Part shown: positions 35,376-46,699 of the stretch, one piece after another
How positions within the stretch are numbered: the stretch's first letter is position 1
Layout: every line of letters begins with the position of its first letter
DNA from: Solanum dulcamara
Taxonomy: Eukaryota; Streptophyta; Magnoliopsida; Solanales; Solanaceae
Direction of reading: 5' to 3'
Assembly (NCBI RefSeq): GCF_947179165.1
Contig: NC_077244.1
Span: forward strand, 77,050,144 to 77,114,143
Length of the DNA: 64,000 nucleotides
The notes under the pieces: model-generated
Seen by the model: the letters and a program-made list of their open reading frames with translations, nothing else
Databases searched by the model: none
Told to the model about the DNA's origin: nothing
Program-made: the position numbers and the translations under genes

Positions 35376-37748
35376 TCAATCAAACAATCCACCAACAAAG
35401 TCATCCTCATCCTCTTCAGGTTCTTCTTTCTTTTCCTCCTTAGCAGGAGCTGCTTTAGCTTTAGCAGCAGGAGCAGCTGCAACTGGAGCAGCAACAGCAA
35501 ACTTGCTCGGGTTCTGCAATTTTAAGAATTTTGTTAAGATAATGTCAAGAAGAAGAGGTTTATATTAATTAAAGGTCTTTTGGAATTAGCAGTTAGTGCA
35601 AACCTTCAAGTACTCTTTCACTTTTTCAGCCTGTGGGAATGAGTACTCTGTTGCTATGGCAAATGACAGAACATTCTTGTACGAGTTGATGAACATGTGA
35701 GGAATAGCAGCAAGAGTAGGATAATCAAGAATCATGGAGAGACCAACAACATTTGTCAGTCCGGCAGCAAATCTAGTGAGAAGATCATCATCTGTGAGTT
35801 CAAGAACCTCAGGACTGAAAACTGAGCCATTGTCGTAGACAGACTGGACTATCAGGCCATAAGAGAATGGCTTAATGAGCAACTTAGACAGAAGGGCAGA
35901 CTCAGATGATCCCACTTTTTCACCCTTCTTAATAATCTCCACAGGGGTGATGATCTCAACTGTGCCTTTGTTGATTTTTGTTGGGATATTTAGTACCTAA
36001 AATACACCGGGATGTGAGATCATATATAATAAACAAAAGCATAAGCAGATTAATAAGCAAATCTTGAAAGAACTGAACCTGAAAGAAACTGGTCTGTGAA
36101 GGATCAAGTCCAGTGTTTCCAGGAGGAACAACCACATCAATCGGAGCAACTAGGCCAACCCGAGCAGGTGCTCCAACCTTTTTGATCAAATGTTAAAGTT
36201 AATATTCTCATACTTTTCAGATCATAAACTCAAAAACAAAATGTGAGGATTGGTAAACTCAGATCAGCGCATTTTTAAAGGGGAAAAAAACCAAATTGAT
36301 CAAAGCAAAAGACTAACTAGTCCTTGAATGCAAATAATCGTTTTTTTTTGTTCTAGAAGTTCATTCCAGGGACAAGTTAATTTAGTATTTAATCTCTTTT
36401 ACACACTAATTACATGGATCCAGATCCACTGATGATACAGAAAAGAGTTTGTTTTTACCTGCAAACCAGAAAGATTAATCTTATTGATACTGAAAGGAAG
36501 ATAAAGAACGTAAGACATGGACATAATTTACATTTACATATATACCTTGTACTTGGAAACTTCATCACTGACTTCTTTCAAATCTCCTTTGGTGAAGATT
36601 AGTCCCACGTTACCCTGTTACAATATTGTAAACCAATGCTATTGTTAACCAATTAAATCCCAAATTAGCTAGTTGAATTATTACTTATATAATGCTCTAA
36701 ATATTCTGCTCTATTTAGACTCATTTTTTGTTCCAATATAGGAAGTGACAGACAATAATGTAAATAGTGCAGCAACAATAAATTAAACTTGCCAAATTCC
36801 AGCTAAAGTCCTTTCACCCCTTACCTCTTAGGGAAAAAACAATACCTATTTCTTTGGTCTCAAGAAACCAAAATACAGAAACAGTGATCGAAAAAGGAAT
36901 GGCAGAAAAAATGGATCACTACTCTGACATATAAGGAAATCCCAGATCCGATTTTCAAAACTCCTTAGTGGAACTCTAAAAAAAAAAAGAGGAAATAAAT
37001 ACATTTTAGAGTACTGCAATAAATTTCTACTGTGACTTTGAACATCCATTTCCATTTTCCAATAATTTTTGACATAAAAAGATTACAGTACATAAATAGA
37101 TATAAGAGCATTATTAAACAAAAAAAAATAGTAAACACTGCCGATTCCTTTTGTCCCAAGGAATCAACAAAACAAAATACAAAGATCTCAATAGATAAGA
37201 AAATAGTGGAGCTCACAAAGAAAGAAGCAAAATAATGAAAACTTCTACTGTGATTTTGAACATCCATTTCCGATTTTTTTGAAGATAAAAATAATAATTA
37301 GAATACATATTATAAGAAACAAAAACAAACAACAAATCCCTAGAAAGATAACCTATCCCACAGATTTTCTCGGAAACCAAACAAACTAGCAGTAACAAAT
37401 CAGTAACGATATGATATAGTACTACGATAGAAAATGAGAAATATGAGTAGCAGTATAATAGTATAATGAAGAAGAAAGGTCAAAACAAACCACAAGGCAT
37501 TCAATGAGGGCGAGAATCGCATTATTTCCGGTCTTCTTTGCATGGATCCTGATAGATCTCTTCATCATCGTGTTTTTTCCCATCAAAACGATGGAATCAC
37601 CACGTAAGCCCTTGCGAATCATCTGTAGCTGATTTGAACCCACATTATCTGCTCCCACAATCAGGATCTGTTGATACGTATCGAGAAGCTTGCAGAGTTT
37701 CTTGTCATAGTTAACCTTCTTCTCAGCTTTTGTTACTTTCACCGCCAT
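35376..37748 (-). CDS. RPP0: 60S acidic ribosomal protein P0, divergent paralogue
   Basis: P0 anchors the P1/P2 heterodimers and forms the lateral stalk of the large ribosomal subunit. Five exons on the minus strand are 37748-37491, 36614-36546, 36177-36079, 35996-35604 and 35513-35376; all introns are phase 0 and the product is 318 residues, the normal length. The N-terminal uL10 domain shows [38 protein letters not shown] and [14 protein letters not shown]. The insertion domain includes [15 protein letters not shown] and [22 protein letters not shown]-terminal half ([19 protein letters not shown]) leads to an Ala/Lys/Glu hinge and the acidic tail. Two departures from usual plant P0 are visible: ALIECLV before GNVGLIF where many have NLIPLLQ, and a final [12 protein letters not shown] instead of the common DDMGFxLFD. 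The exons are intact, so this is probably an expressed paralogue. Confidence 0.93.
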
Positions 37749-37837
37749 TGCTTTGTGAAGAAAATGAGAGAACTAAGAAGAAGAAAGAAAAATGGTGAGA
37801 AAAGAGTGAAAGAGAATAAGGAGTTTTCTTCAATGGG

Positions 37838-37845
37838 AACCCTAA
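37838..37845 (-). promoter_or_regulatory. Telo-box upstream of P0
   Basis: AACCCTAA on the plus strand, within 'gggaaccctaaagc', lies about 90 bp before the P0 start codon. Telo-boxes are typical of plant ribosomal-protein promoters and leaders and work in either orientation. Confidence 0.6.
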
Positions 37846-38814
37846 AGCTCAATATATATGGAAAAAAAGGTGGTCAGGTTTTGCAGGTTGCAGGGAGACT
37901 AGTGCTTGTACGTAAAATTGATATACGTTCACAGAAACAAAATATAAAATTCCTGAATGGGGAACTTAAAGTTTTAAAATTTCAGGGAAGAGATATTTTG
38001 ATTTCAGTAATTAGTTTAATTTCTTTATTAGATTAAACAATTTCAAGTCACCTAAATATTTATAACCAGTAATTAGACGATTTTTTATTATTATATTTTC
38101 ACTCTGTGTCCATCATCTGATCCAGATTCGCACTTTGGAAGTAAAACTTTCCCTACAAAAAGTGATCATATTTGCATGGTTCGAATCTAAGATCCTAATT
38201 AAGTACGATATTTTTTAATTAACCTAAAAAATAAGATATGTGATTTAATACAATAGGTTAAAATATATGGATAGCGTAAAAATAATGTAACCCCTAACAA
38301 CTTTCGATCGTCATTCATGGACGACTAAGTTAACAAACTTTCTAACTGCAATAGTGAGAAAGATGAGGATCAGGAGATTTATCTGGTGACGTGGAGCCTT
38401 TTATATGGTTGGAAAGGGGGGGGGGGGGTATGGTTAAAATTTGACCTGAACAAATGGTTTTCCCTTCTCTCTCGCTAATTTCTTTCAAATTTCTTTTATA
38501 TTTGAAAATAGGGCTTACATTTTATTCATTTGAATCATTATGTTCAAAAGGTTAGAAATTATGAATTCAAAATTTAATATTTATTAAAATCTTACATCTA
38601 TATTAATTTTCGTTGAAGAAGCAGCTCAAAAGCTATATTGGCCACTAAAAAAAGATGAAGTTTTTTGTGGTTTAGTATTGAGTTCATATTTTACGCCTTA
38701 GGAAAATGATCAACTAAGTTAATTTCATAGTATAAAAAAAAATCAAACTATGCATATTATGAGTTTGTCGATTTTGGTTTTCAATGATCCGTTTTAGTTT
38801 TTTTCTAGAACTTG

Positions 38815-38936
38815 GAAACTTAGGATATTTGTCAAATATATTTGCTAAGTAATGATAAATTATATGGCCAAACACTAGTTCTTCAAGTTTTTTTCAAGTT
38901 TTTCCCAAAAACTATTTGGGGCAGAACGACACCTAA
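38815..38936 (-). mobile_element. MITE-like fragment, counterpart of 7681-7850
   Basis: Read on the minus strand it begins 'aggtgtcgttctgcccc' and continues 'agtgtttggccatataat' and 'cattacttagcaaatat', matching the element at 7681. Its other end was not defined. Confidence 0.45.
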
Positions 38937-38990
38937 GGCTTTAGCTTACGCCTTACAATATTTGATAAATATACATTCATAATAGATACT

Positions 38991-39229
38991 ACTACTTCCT
39001 TCGTCCCATTTTATGTGACATCCTTTTCTTTTTAGTCTGTTCCAAAAATAATGTCACTTTACTATAATTAAAAATATTTAACTTTAAAATTCTTCTTTTA
39101 CTCTTAATAAAATGATTTTCAACCATAAGTATATATAAATGATTTTAGACCAAAAAAAAGTCTTTTTTTTCTTCTTAAATATTATGTTAAGTCAAATAAT
39201 GCCACATAAAATGAAACGGAAAAGGAATA
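38991..39229. mobile_element. MITE with 'ccttcgtcccattttatgtgaca' TIR
   Basis: The left end 'cttcgtcccattttatgtga' is matched by the inverted right end 'cacataaaatgaaacg', about 240 bp away. The interior is non-coding. It belongs to the group of elements whose ends read 'ctccctccgtttc…'. Confidence 0.6.
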
Positions 39230-41039
39230 TTTAACCTTTGTAAATCATATAATTTTTCAACGATCCATCCTTTGTCTTTCTTGAGCTCTCAAAAAAAAAG
39301 TTACTAGTACTAGTTTGTCCTATTCATGCGCATTTTCAGCTGGCTGCTGCTTTCTTACTCGCAAAAGATTAATTTTCTTTTAATCTGTTTCTTTGCTGTT
39401 CTCGTAATTATTGTATTACATGTATCTAGTTTTAATTCTAGTACTAATAGCAAAATAATTTTTTTAAACACTTTATGACGAAAAGAAGGCACTGTTTGAG
39501 TTGCATATTTTGTTGTTGCTGGGCCTATGTTTCAATAGTTTCTAAGCTAATTGGGCTAGATTTGAGCTTCATGTTTATTTGTGTAACAACTGATTCTACA
39601 CATTTTATCAAAGAGAAAATCACATCACACTTTTGTATAGCAGCAAGGTTTGCCAATATTTGATCGTTATTCATGAAGTGTTATAATTTTCCAACTCATC
39701 ATTGGTAAATTCTTAAGAAAAGATTTTGCTGAAGTGGCTTATAATTAGCTGTATGATATAAGTAGTACAATTTTTGAAACTTCCATAAGTTTTTGGTTTT
39801 CGAAATACTCTATCCTAATCATGTCAAATTAGCTAGATATCGTTCAATACTTTTAAACTCAGTTTTGGTTTGCTTGGTAATAATATGTTCAACTTATACA
39901 TACATAAGAAAATTATGACTACTAGAATGGTATAATTTCAAACTTAATGGTAACTTAAAACAACTTTTTGAACTCCTTTTACAACTACTAAAATTTTCTC
40001 TTTTATTAAAAAGGACTTTTAACAGTTTATATATAATTACAAAATATTTTATTTTATGTACAAGTACTAGACTTTCTTTTTTGCTAAACCAGAGTCGGTT
40101 ACCTTTTTATGGAATGATTATTCTGGAAATTGCCTCTGTTTTTTAATCAAATAGCCCATTAATAATTAGTTCACCAAACGTGCATTGCGCAAGAAAAAGA
40201 TACGTTGATTCTTATATGCATTGTTTTATCAATGCATTATTTGTAGTGTTATCTTTTTGTTTATCATTTAATACGTAATATTTAATCACATTAATGATAC
40301 TCCTATTTTTTATCAAAAAAAAAAAATCCCCATATTTACAATCACCCATCGGTGACCCTCTAAAGTTGGCATCAACTTTCACTTAGACACCTTAACTAAA
40401 CTTTGTTCATTTTAGACACCTCAAGTAAGGTTCCGATGTGTCATTTTGACACTTTTTTTACAATCACCCAATATCTAAAGTGTGTGTAATACACTTGCCG
40501 ATGATGTGTCAAAGTGACCAATTAAATGAAGACATGCGACATATATATCAAAAATAATTTTAAAATAATGACTTTTGAGTAGAAAAAAAATGGCCATTAA
40601 CTTGATGACATATGTCATTTTTTACCCAAATAATAATTAAAAAAAAAAGAAGAAATTCATCTTCTAATAAAAAGTGATTTTTGAAAAAAAAAAAACACCC
40701 CCACCTAGTTGTCTTCTTCACCCACCCCACCCAGTCATTGTCGTCTTCTCCACCTCCACCCACCCCAACCCCAACTCCTTCCCCACCCATATTGTCTTCT
40801 CAAGAAACACTATCAAAAGAAACTATTTTGAAAAATTTATTTTACAAAGATATAATTTTTTTTACTTTACTTTTAAAAAATCAATTACTAATTAACAATA
40901 GAAGAAAAACAAGAACTAGATCTAGACAATGACAATGAGATTACAAAATCAAGATCCAAAGTTATGGAGGAAAACATCTAGAAAATGGAGAAGAAGAAGA
41001 ACAACAAGAAAAAAAATTAATTTTTTTTTTTTAAAAAAA

Positions 41040-41745
41040 ATGATAGTTGCCAAGCAGGATCAATAGCTACGTCCTTATATGAGGATAGTTCCCTATCAAT
41101 GCAAACATTCCTCACAAAGTCTTGACCAGCTGCATTAAGAGCAGTGTGAGTTAAGTAGTGGTGATTTGAGAAGAGAGCTCTTGGTGAGGTAGAGGAGTTT
41201 ATGGTTTGGGATCTAAGTGATTTAAGGTTTGGTATTGAATAGACATAGTCAATAATATGAGATGGGGTTTTATGTGATCTGGTGGACCTCCTAGGTTCAA
41301 TTTGGTGAGGGGCATGGTCTTGGTTAATAGGTACAATGTCAGGTGGTGGTGTAGGTGCATTATTTGAAGGGGAAACAACATGTGGTGAGGGTGAATGGAC
41401 CAAGGTTCAAGAGGCAAATTACATGGGACATTTGGTCTCTCTGAATTAGTTGGAATGCTCTGATATCATGTCAAAATAACAAATTATGTAATGATACCAA
41501 CTTGAATTCTTAAGAAGGACACTAATGGAAGCTTTTGATCATCATCATCAGAAAGGAGGAGAATCACTTTGTGTGAAATGCAAAGCTTAGCTTTGATTTG
41601 TATTGCATCAATGTATATATATATATATATATATAGAAGAAGAGGAAGACTATCTAACTGAATTTGAATGTAGATATCTAACAAACTAACTGTGCAGCAT
41701 ACTAACTAACCGACTAATAACTAACTGATCTCCTAACAAACCCTG
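41040..41745 (-). mobile_element. Truncated Copia element: LTR, primer site, then pol linker
   Basis: Read on the minus strand, an LTR-like block (about 41745 to 41480) with TG start 'tgttaggagatcagttag' and a TATA-rich centre is followed by 'gatatcagagcattcc'. The last resembles the 'tggtatcagagc' methionine-tRNA primer site. About 60 bp later the sequence is already in the region between integrase and reverse transcriptase: RRSTRSHKTPSHIIDYVY … and then SSYKDVAIDPAWQ, the start of the RT domain, ending at about 41041. Thus gag, protease and integrase are missing and the 3' part is lost. It is a different Copia lineage from the one at 8.7-16.3 kb. Confidence 0.65.
41613..41635. repeat. (AT)n microsatellite inside the Copia-fragment LTR
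   Basis: A TA/AT run of about 23 bp at the presumed TATA region of the LTR. Confidence 0.85.
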
Positions 41746-42966
41746 TCAGTTGTACAATTATATACATTACAAGTTTAGTAAGTATAATTAAAACTAACCC
41801 CGGAGAGGAGAATGGAGAGGAGCTTCATCCATAAAATTAGATATTTTATATTTTTTTAAATTGATATAATATTATTTGCTAGAACTCATGTTACAAGAAG
41901 ATTAAATGGTGCATTTGATTGAATGTCAGAATTATTTACTTAGAAGGAACTAAGGATCGATTCTATACTCCCCCCCCCCCCCTTCTTTTTAGTGTTGCAC
42001 CCATAAAGTAGATGTTGTAACAAAAAATTATTTAATCCTACAATATACGAAAAAGACGATAGTGTATATCATTATGTAATATTCTTTATGATTATTATAA
42101 ATTTTCGGTTTCTAGAGTCGAGTTGAAAGAGAGTAACCACTACAGTAGTCGATCTTTATTGGTGTATTATTTCATTTAAACATCTTCGATCGTTGTTGCT
42201 TGAATCCCCATTTTTATGTGAATTTCTTACAGCATAGGAGTAGAAAAAGTGAAGAAAAAAAACTGAAAAAGAATCATTAATTATCAAAATGGACAAAACT
42301 TAAGTTTTTGAAAGTCTATATTTCTCAACAATTCGAGCTGAAAACATGTGATGTTTCGTGTCCCTAACACGTACTTATAGGCACATTTTCGACAACATAA
42401 GATGCCTAATTAATTAGTTGAACCCTAAAATAGATATATAAAATAATATCTAATAAAAAATAGTGTCAAGTTTGGGGTTCATTGATGTATTTGTCAAGAT
42501 GTTTCTTCTCTTTAATTTATGCAATAGCATGGCAGAATTTCACCCTAGGTCCTGCGATATTTGATGGATTGATAGGTCAATCATGTAATTTATGGATTGA
42601 TAGGTCAATCATGTAATTTATCTCTCAAGTTGAATGAACTTGACCTGCTCCTTTAATTGTCTACACAACCTGACCTCTAAATCAAAATAATCAAATCTGC
42701 CTATGAATGATCGATTGCTCGGGGGGGTATTAATGTTAGCAAACAGATCACCATTTATGTAGAGCAGTAGCAGAGTTGGGATTTTGAGTTTTAAATTTTA
42801 GTATGACAGACTCAAAATATTATGTTAGTAATTGTGTTCTAAATATTATACATATTTGATGAATTTATTAACAAACTACACAATTGGATCAAAGCTACTA
42901 TGACTCATATCTGTACTTTCATTTCAACATTTTGCATATCCGCGCAATTTACGCAACATCTCATGT
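41746..42966. other. Intergenic, no gene seen
   Basis: This is the 3' flank of STN1. A poly-C run lies near 41970-41982. A tandem duplication of about 28 bp ('atggattgataggtcaatca…') lies at 42563-42618. There is nothing else I can name. Confidence 0.4.
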
Positions 42967-43452
42967 TCAAGGAAGGGCAACTTTATCATAACAATTTCGG
43001 GCCAACCTTAAACAATCTAGCCAATGCAGAATCTGGGAATTGGGATCCCTCTCTATAACAACATCTGAAACAGTAATCTGAAGATTACCTCTATAGCTAG
43101 TGATCTTACCACGAACTCGAGCAATAACCCCAAGCTGGGTTTGGGAAGCAAAATCGGCTGCCATTTGGGCAATTAGTCGAACATGTGATGGGCAACGACG
43201 GGAGAAGTGACGCGAACTTTCCTGGTTGAGCCACAGGATACATGGTATGCAGCCGGTGCCATCGTCAATATCGAATTTGATAAATCTATTGGGCTTAAAG
43301 TCTCTGCTTACGACGATACCCACTGTCTCTGCGCGCGATAGGCGTCTCCCCTTGCGAGAAAAAATGGTGGGTTCGTGGTTGATTGGTTTGAGAGAGAGAA
43401 AATCGAAGGCTAAGAGCTTGACGTGTGTGTTGACAAGCTGTAGAGATTCCAT
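42967..43452 (-). CDS. STN1: CST complex subunit STN1, telomere capping OB-fold protein
   Basis: An intronless gene of 161 residues if the second in-frame Met (MESLQLVNTHVKLLAF) is used; an upstream Met would add 25 residues. I prefer the shorter form because the known plant protein is about 160 residues and starts close to the conserved (N/H)THVKLLA(F/L)DFLSL segment. The product is a single OB fold: ETVGIVVSRDFKPNRFIKFDIDDGTG, then CIPCILWLNQ, a helix (HVRLIAQMAADFASQTQLG), then GVIARVRGKITSYRGNLQITVSDVVIERDPNSQ. With CTC1 and TEN1 it binds the single-stranded telomere end and assists C-strand fill-in. The quinone reductase gene lies head-to-head beyond a 4.4-kb transposon-rich spacer. Confidence 0.9.
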   Translation of the reverse strand: MESLQLVNTHVKLLAFDFLSLKPINHEPTIFSRKGRRLSRAETVGIVVSRDFKPNRFIKFDIDDGTGCIPCILWLNQESSRHFSRRCPSHVRLIAQMAADFASQTQLGVIARVRGKITSYRGNLQITVSDVVIERDPNSQILHWLDCLRLARNCYDKVALP

Positions 43453-44853
43453 CAATGGAGTTTTTCTTTTCGACTGAGCCGTCTCCTCTAGTGAAGATGG
43501 AGTTTTTACCCTTACTGCTACTCCCACTGTTCCCTTGTATGCTAAAATCCAATTTTGTATTTGGAAACAATTAACTTTTAACCCTTTTATTTTATCGTTG
43601 TTAATATTATTTTATAATTAACACAAATGTTTTTATAGTCAGAGAAATATCTTGACATTCAATGATAGGTACACATGAAATTGAAATTGGTGATTTCCCA
43701 TGCTAATATATCCTTTATACCCCATGGTAATGTACTGCTGATGTTTACAGTCTAATCAACTAGGACCTTAAACACTACATGGTAATGTAATCCTGGACAA
43801 CCTTAGGTGATGTCTATTGCTTGGATTGTCATGGCACAACTGGCTTTTTTGCTTGTCGTTAGGCACTATTGTCTGTCATGTTCGGGATAACCACAAAGCT
43901 TATACCATTATGATTCATGCCCTTACCCCTCCATAATATTTTTTTTTAAAAAAATTAAAATAACTTCTATAAAAAAAAATTGACCTTCTCTCCACCCTAC
44001 CCTCACCCATCAGACTCCTGTGCCCACCCCACCCCAAAATTTTATTTTATTTTTAAAAAAAATTAAAAGAAAATTTTAAAAAAAAATTATTTTTTTGCCT
44101 CCCTCTCCCATACCCCCGCCCCCCCAATTTTTTTTTAAAAAATTTCAAAAAACAAGATATTTTTTGGCCCCCTCCCACTCACCCCCACCCTTCCGCACCC
44201 ACCCTAATTTTCTTTTTTTTAAAAAAATAATTTTTTTTTAGTGTAATAAGAAATTTTTGGGTGATCTAAGGGTCTATATGGATACCTATATTTTACCCAC
44301 TTCGTCCATATTTATATGAATTTTTGAAATAGGTCAATCCATATTTACCCATTAAAAAATATGAGTGATCCATTTAAATAAATATGGGTTAATAGATTCA
44401 TTTTACTTAAATGGGCTAAAGTTGTCACCCTTAAACAGAACTAATAATCCAACAACTTACCTTCTTGGTGATTTATAAATTACGTAAAAACCAAATTGCA
44501 CTTGACGTCAGAAAATATTTGTGAAGGTATATCACTGCTTACCTGAATAATAGATAATATATACGTTTATGTCAGAGTACATGTAATTATTCTAGAACAT
44601 AATATAATCATGCTTAGAACATATAAACTTGCTAAAATTTAATTTTAAAAAATATCTCAAATTGTGAGTAGATATCTTCAGGCAAGTACAACAAGTAGTA
44701 ATCAAAAAATTAATCGCTGGACTCTTTCAATACTTGAATGAACTAGTAATGTGAAAAAACTTATTACTTTTAAGGCCTTATATTTGCAGAGGCAGACCCA
44801 CCCTGTGGCGTACTACCCACCTGGTGGCTTAAGGGTGTATAATGATATATTAA
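43453..44853. other. STN1 upstream region and low-complexity spacer
   Basis: This should contain the STN1 promoter near 43460-43700. At 43940-44240 poly-T/A tracts alternate with C-rich tracts ('ctccaccctaccctcaccca', 'cccgcccccccaatt'). A repeat-like word 'gcagaggcagacccaccctg' at about 44786 starts a block that the foldback element interrupts. Confidence 0.35.
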
Positions 44854-45947
44854 ACGGAAAAGGGCTTAAAATGCTCTCGAACTACCGGAAATGGTACAAA
44901 AATGTCCCTCATCCATCTATTGGACCTAAAATATCCTTAACATCCACTTTTAGGTCTAAAAATGACATTTTATTTAACAAAAAATGGCATTTTAGGTCAA
45001 ATATATGGATGAGGGACATTTTTTTACCATTTTCAATAGTTCAAGGGCATTTTAGGTCCTTTTTCGTGATTAAAATTCTGTTAAATAAATTTTAATTTAT
45101 AATTAATTTTAAAAATTAAATTGTAACCAATAGATGACCGCCATGTGCTCAAAAAATTTATTCAAATTATTTAATTAAAATTCTGTTAAGTAAATTTTAA
45201 TTTATAATTAATTTTAAATAATTAAATTGTAACCAATAGATGACCACCACGTGTGTTTAAAAAAATATTCAAATTATTTAATTAAAATTTTGTTAAATAA
45301 ATTTTGATTTATAATTAATTTTAAATAATTAAATTATAACCAATAGATGGTCGCCATGTGTTTAAAAAAATTATTCAAACACGTGGCGCCATCTATTGGT
45401 TATAATTTAATTAAATAAATTGAATTTAATTAAAAAATTATTCAAACACGTGGCGGCCATCTATTGGTTACAATTTAATTATTTAAAATTAATTATAAAT
45501 CAAAACTTATTTAACAAAATTTTAATTAAAAAAATTGAATATTTTTTTTAAACACGCGGCGGACATCTATTGGTTACAATTTAATTATTTAAAAGTAATT
45601 ATAAATCAAATTTTATTTAACATAATTTTAATTAAATAATTTGAATAATTCTTTTAAACACGTGGCGGTCATCTATTAGTTACAATTTAATTATTTAAAA
45701 TTAATTATAAATTAAAATTTATTTAACAGAATTTTAATTACGAAAAATGGCTTAAAATCCCTCGAACTATTGGAAATGGTACAAAAATCTCATCCATCTA
45801 TTGGGCCTAAAATGTCCTTTTCCGTTAAAGAAAATGTCATTTTTGGACCTAAAGATGGATGTCAACTGCGTTTTAGGCCAATAAATAGATGAGAGGTATT
45901 TTTGTATCATTTCTAATAAATCAAGAACATTTTAGACCCTTTTTCGT
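44854..45947. mobile_element. Foldback (long inverted repeat) element with G-box units
   Basis: The left end 'acggaaaagggcttaaaatg' and right end 'cattttagaccctttttcgt' are inverted copies. Each terminal module of about 220 bp (44854-45075 and 45738-45947) is itself palindromic. Between them a unit of about 105 bp occurs three times forward (core 'aaccaatagatgaccgccat' at about 45125, 45229 and 45337) and four times inverted ('acacgtggcgg … catctattggtta' at about 45380, 45446, 45551 and 45658), with the turn near 45369. Identical 7-bp flanks ATATTAA (44847-44853 and 45948-45954) look like a target duplication. There is no coding capacity, so it is a non-autonomous foldback, possibly Mutator-like. 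Confidence 0.8.
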
Positions 45948-46122
45948 ATATTAAATTGTGCACTCTCATAATAAAAATGTACTAGGTGCACTAGATAAAT
46001 CTGTGACTAAATCTCACATCACTGTGAATTCCATGCCAAACAAATTTTTTTTTTCGCGTGCCCACCCTATACAAAAATAAATTTCTTTCCTTGTCTACCA
46101 AAAAAAATAAAAATTTGAATCT

Positions 46123-46405
46123 TGTTATAAAATAAATTAACTTGAAAATTTAAGAAGGAAAGAAAGTAACAAAAAATAGAGAGAGTAAAAGAGGATTTCC
46201 GTGTAAGTATTTTTTTCTCCGTATTTTTTTTACCACCAATCTTGCATATATATTTAGGCACAAGAAGAAGAGCAAATACCAAGTGGGCAAGTTGCCCACT
46301 TAAAAGTGGGCCCTACTTGGAAAATTACATCCAATACACAACATGGTGTGGAAAATTACATCCAATACACAACATGGTGTGGAAAATTACATCTAATACA
46401 CAACA
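46123..46405 (-). repeat. 3' LTR of the gag-only element
   Basis: 283 bp, TG…CA when read on the minus strand. It is longer than its partner (224 bp), mainly because a 31-bp unit around 'ggaaaattacatccaataca' is present three times (46318-46405) instead of once, plus a short palindromic 'gggcaagttgcccac' stretch. Confidence 0.75.
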
Positions 46406-46699
46406 CTCCCTCATTAAAAGAAATTTACGAGAAATAATATACATATTTATTCTGAACATCCATAGGTGTTGTGCCTCGTTAAAACCGTACTAGAAAAAAT
46501 TCAATGGGAAAAAACCTAGTGAAGGAAAAAGAGTACACACATCTGATAATACGCCTTGAGTGCTGTCTCATTATAAAAAACCTTACCAGAAAAATCCAGT
46601 GGGATAAAACCTTGTCTAAGGAAAAAGGAGTGCAGCGCGTATTTTACTTCCCCTGATGAAAACATCACTTAATATCTCGAAGACGACGCATAATTGTTT

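Larger units (their letters stand above)
37846..41039. other. Intergenic DNA left of the Copia fragment, MITEs and low complexity
   Basis: No gene is supported. A G13 homopolymer (38416-38428) and two MITE-like elements are listed or noted separately. A patch at 40690-40800 is strongly C-rich on the plus strand ('cacccccacctag', 'cacctccacccaccccaacc') and gives Pro-rich frames that are not real proteins. Confidence 0.4.

Noticed and set aside
37422..37748. P0 exon 1 read through as a 108-residue protein
   Set aside because: The frame after codon 86 is intron; splicing at GTTTGT restores the full P0 sequence.
39475..39663. 62-codon Cys-rich frame (…CLSCIFCCCW…)
   Set aside because: The cysteines have no spacing pattern of a secreted peptide, there is no signal peptide cleavage context, and the frame lies between transposon remnants.
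40674..40932. Proline-rich frames
   Set aside because: Two overlapping frames read the same C-rich low-complexity tract; this is composition rather than a gene.
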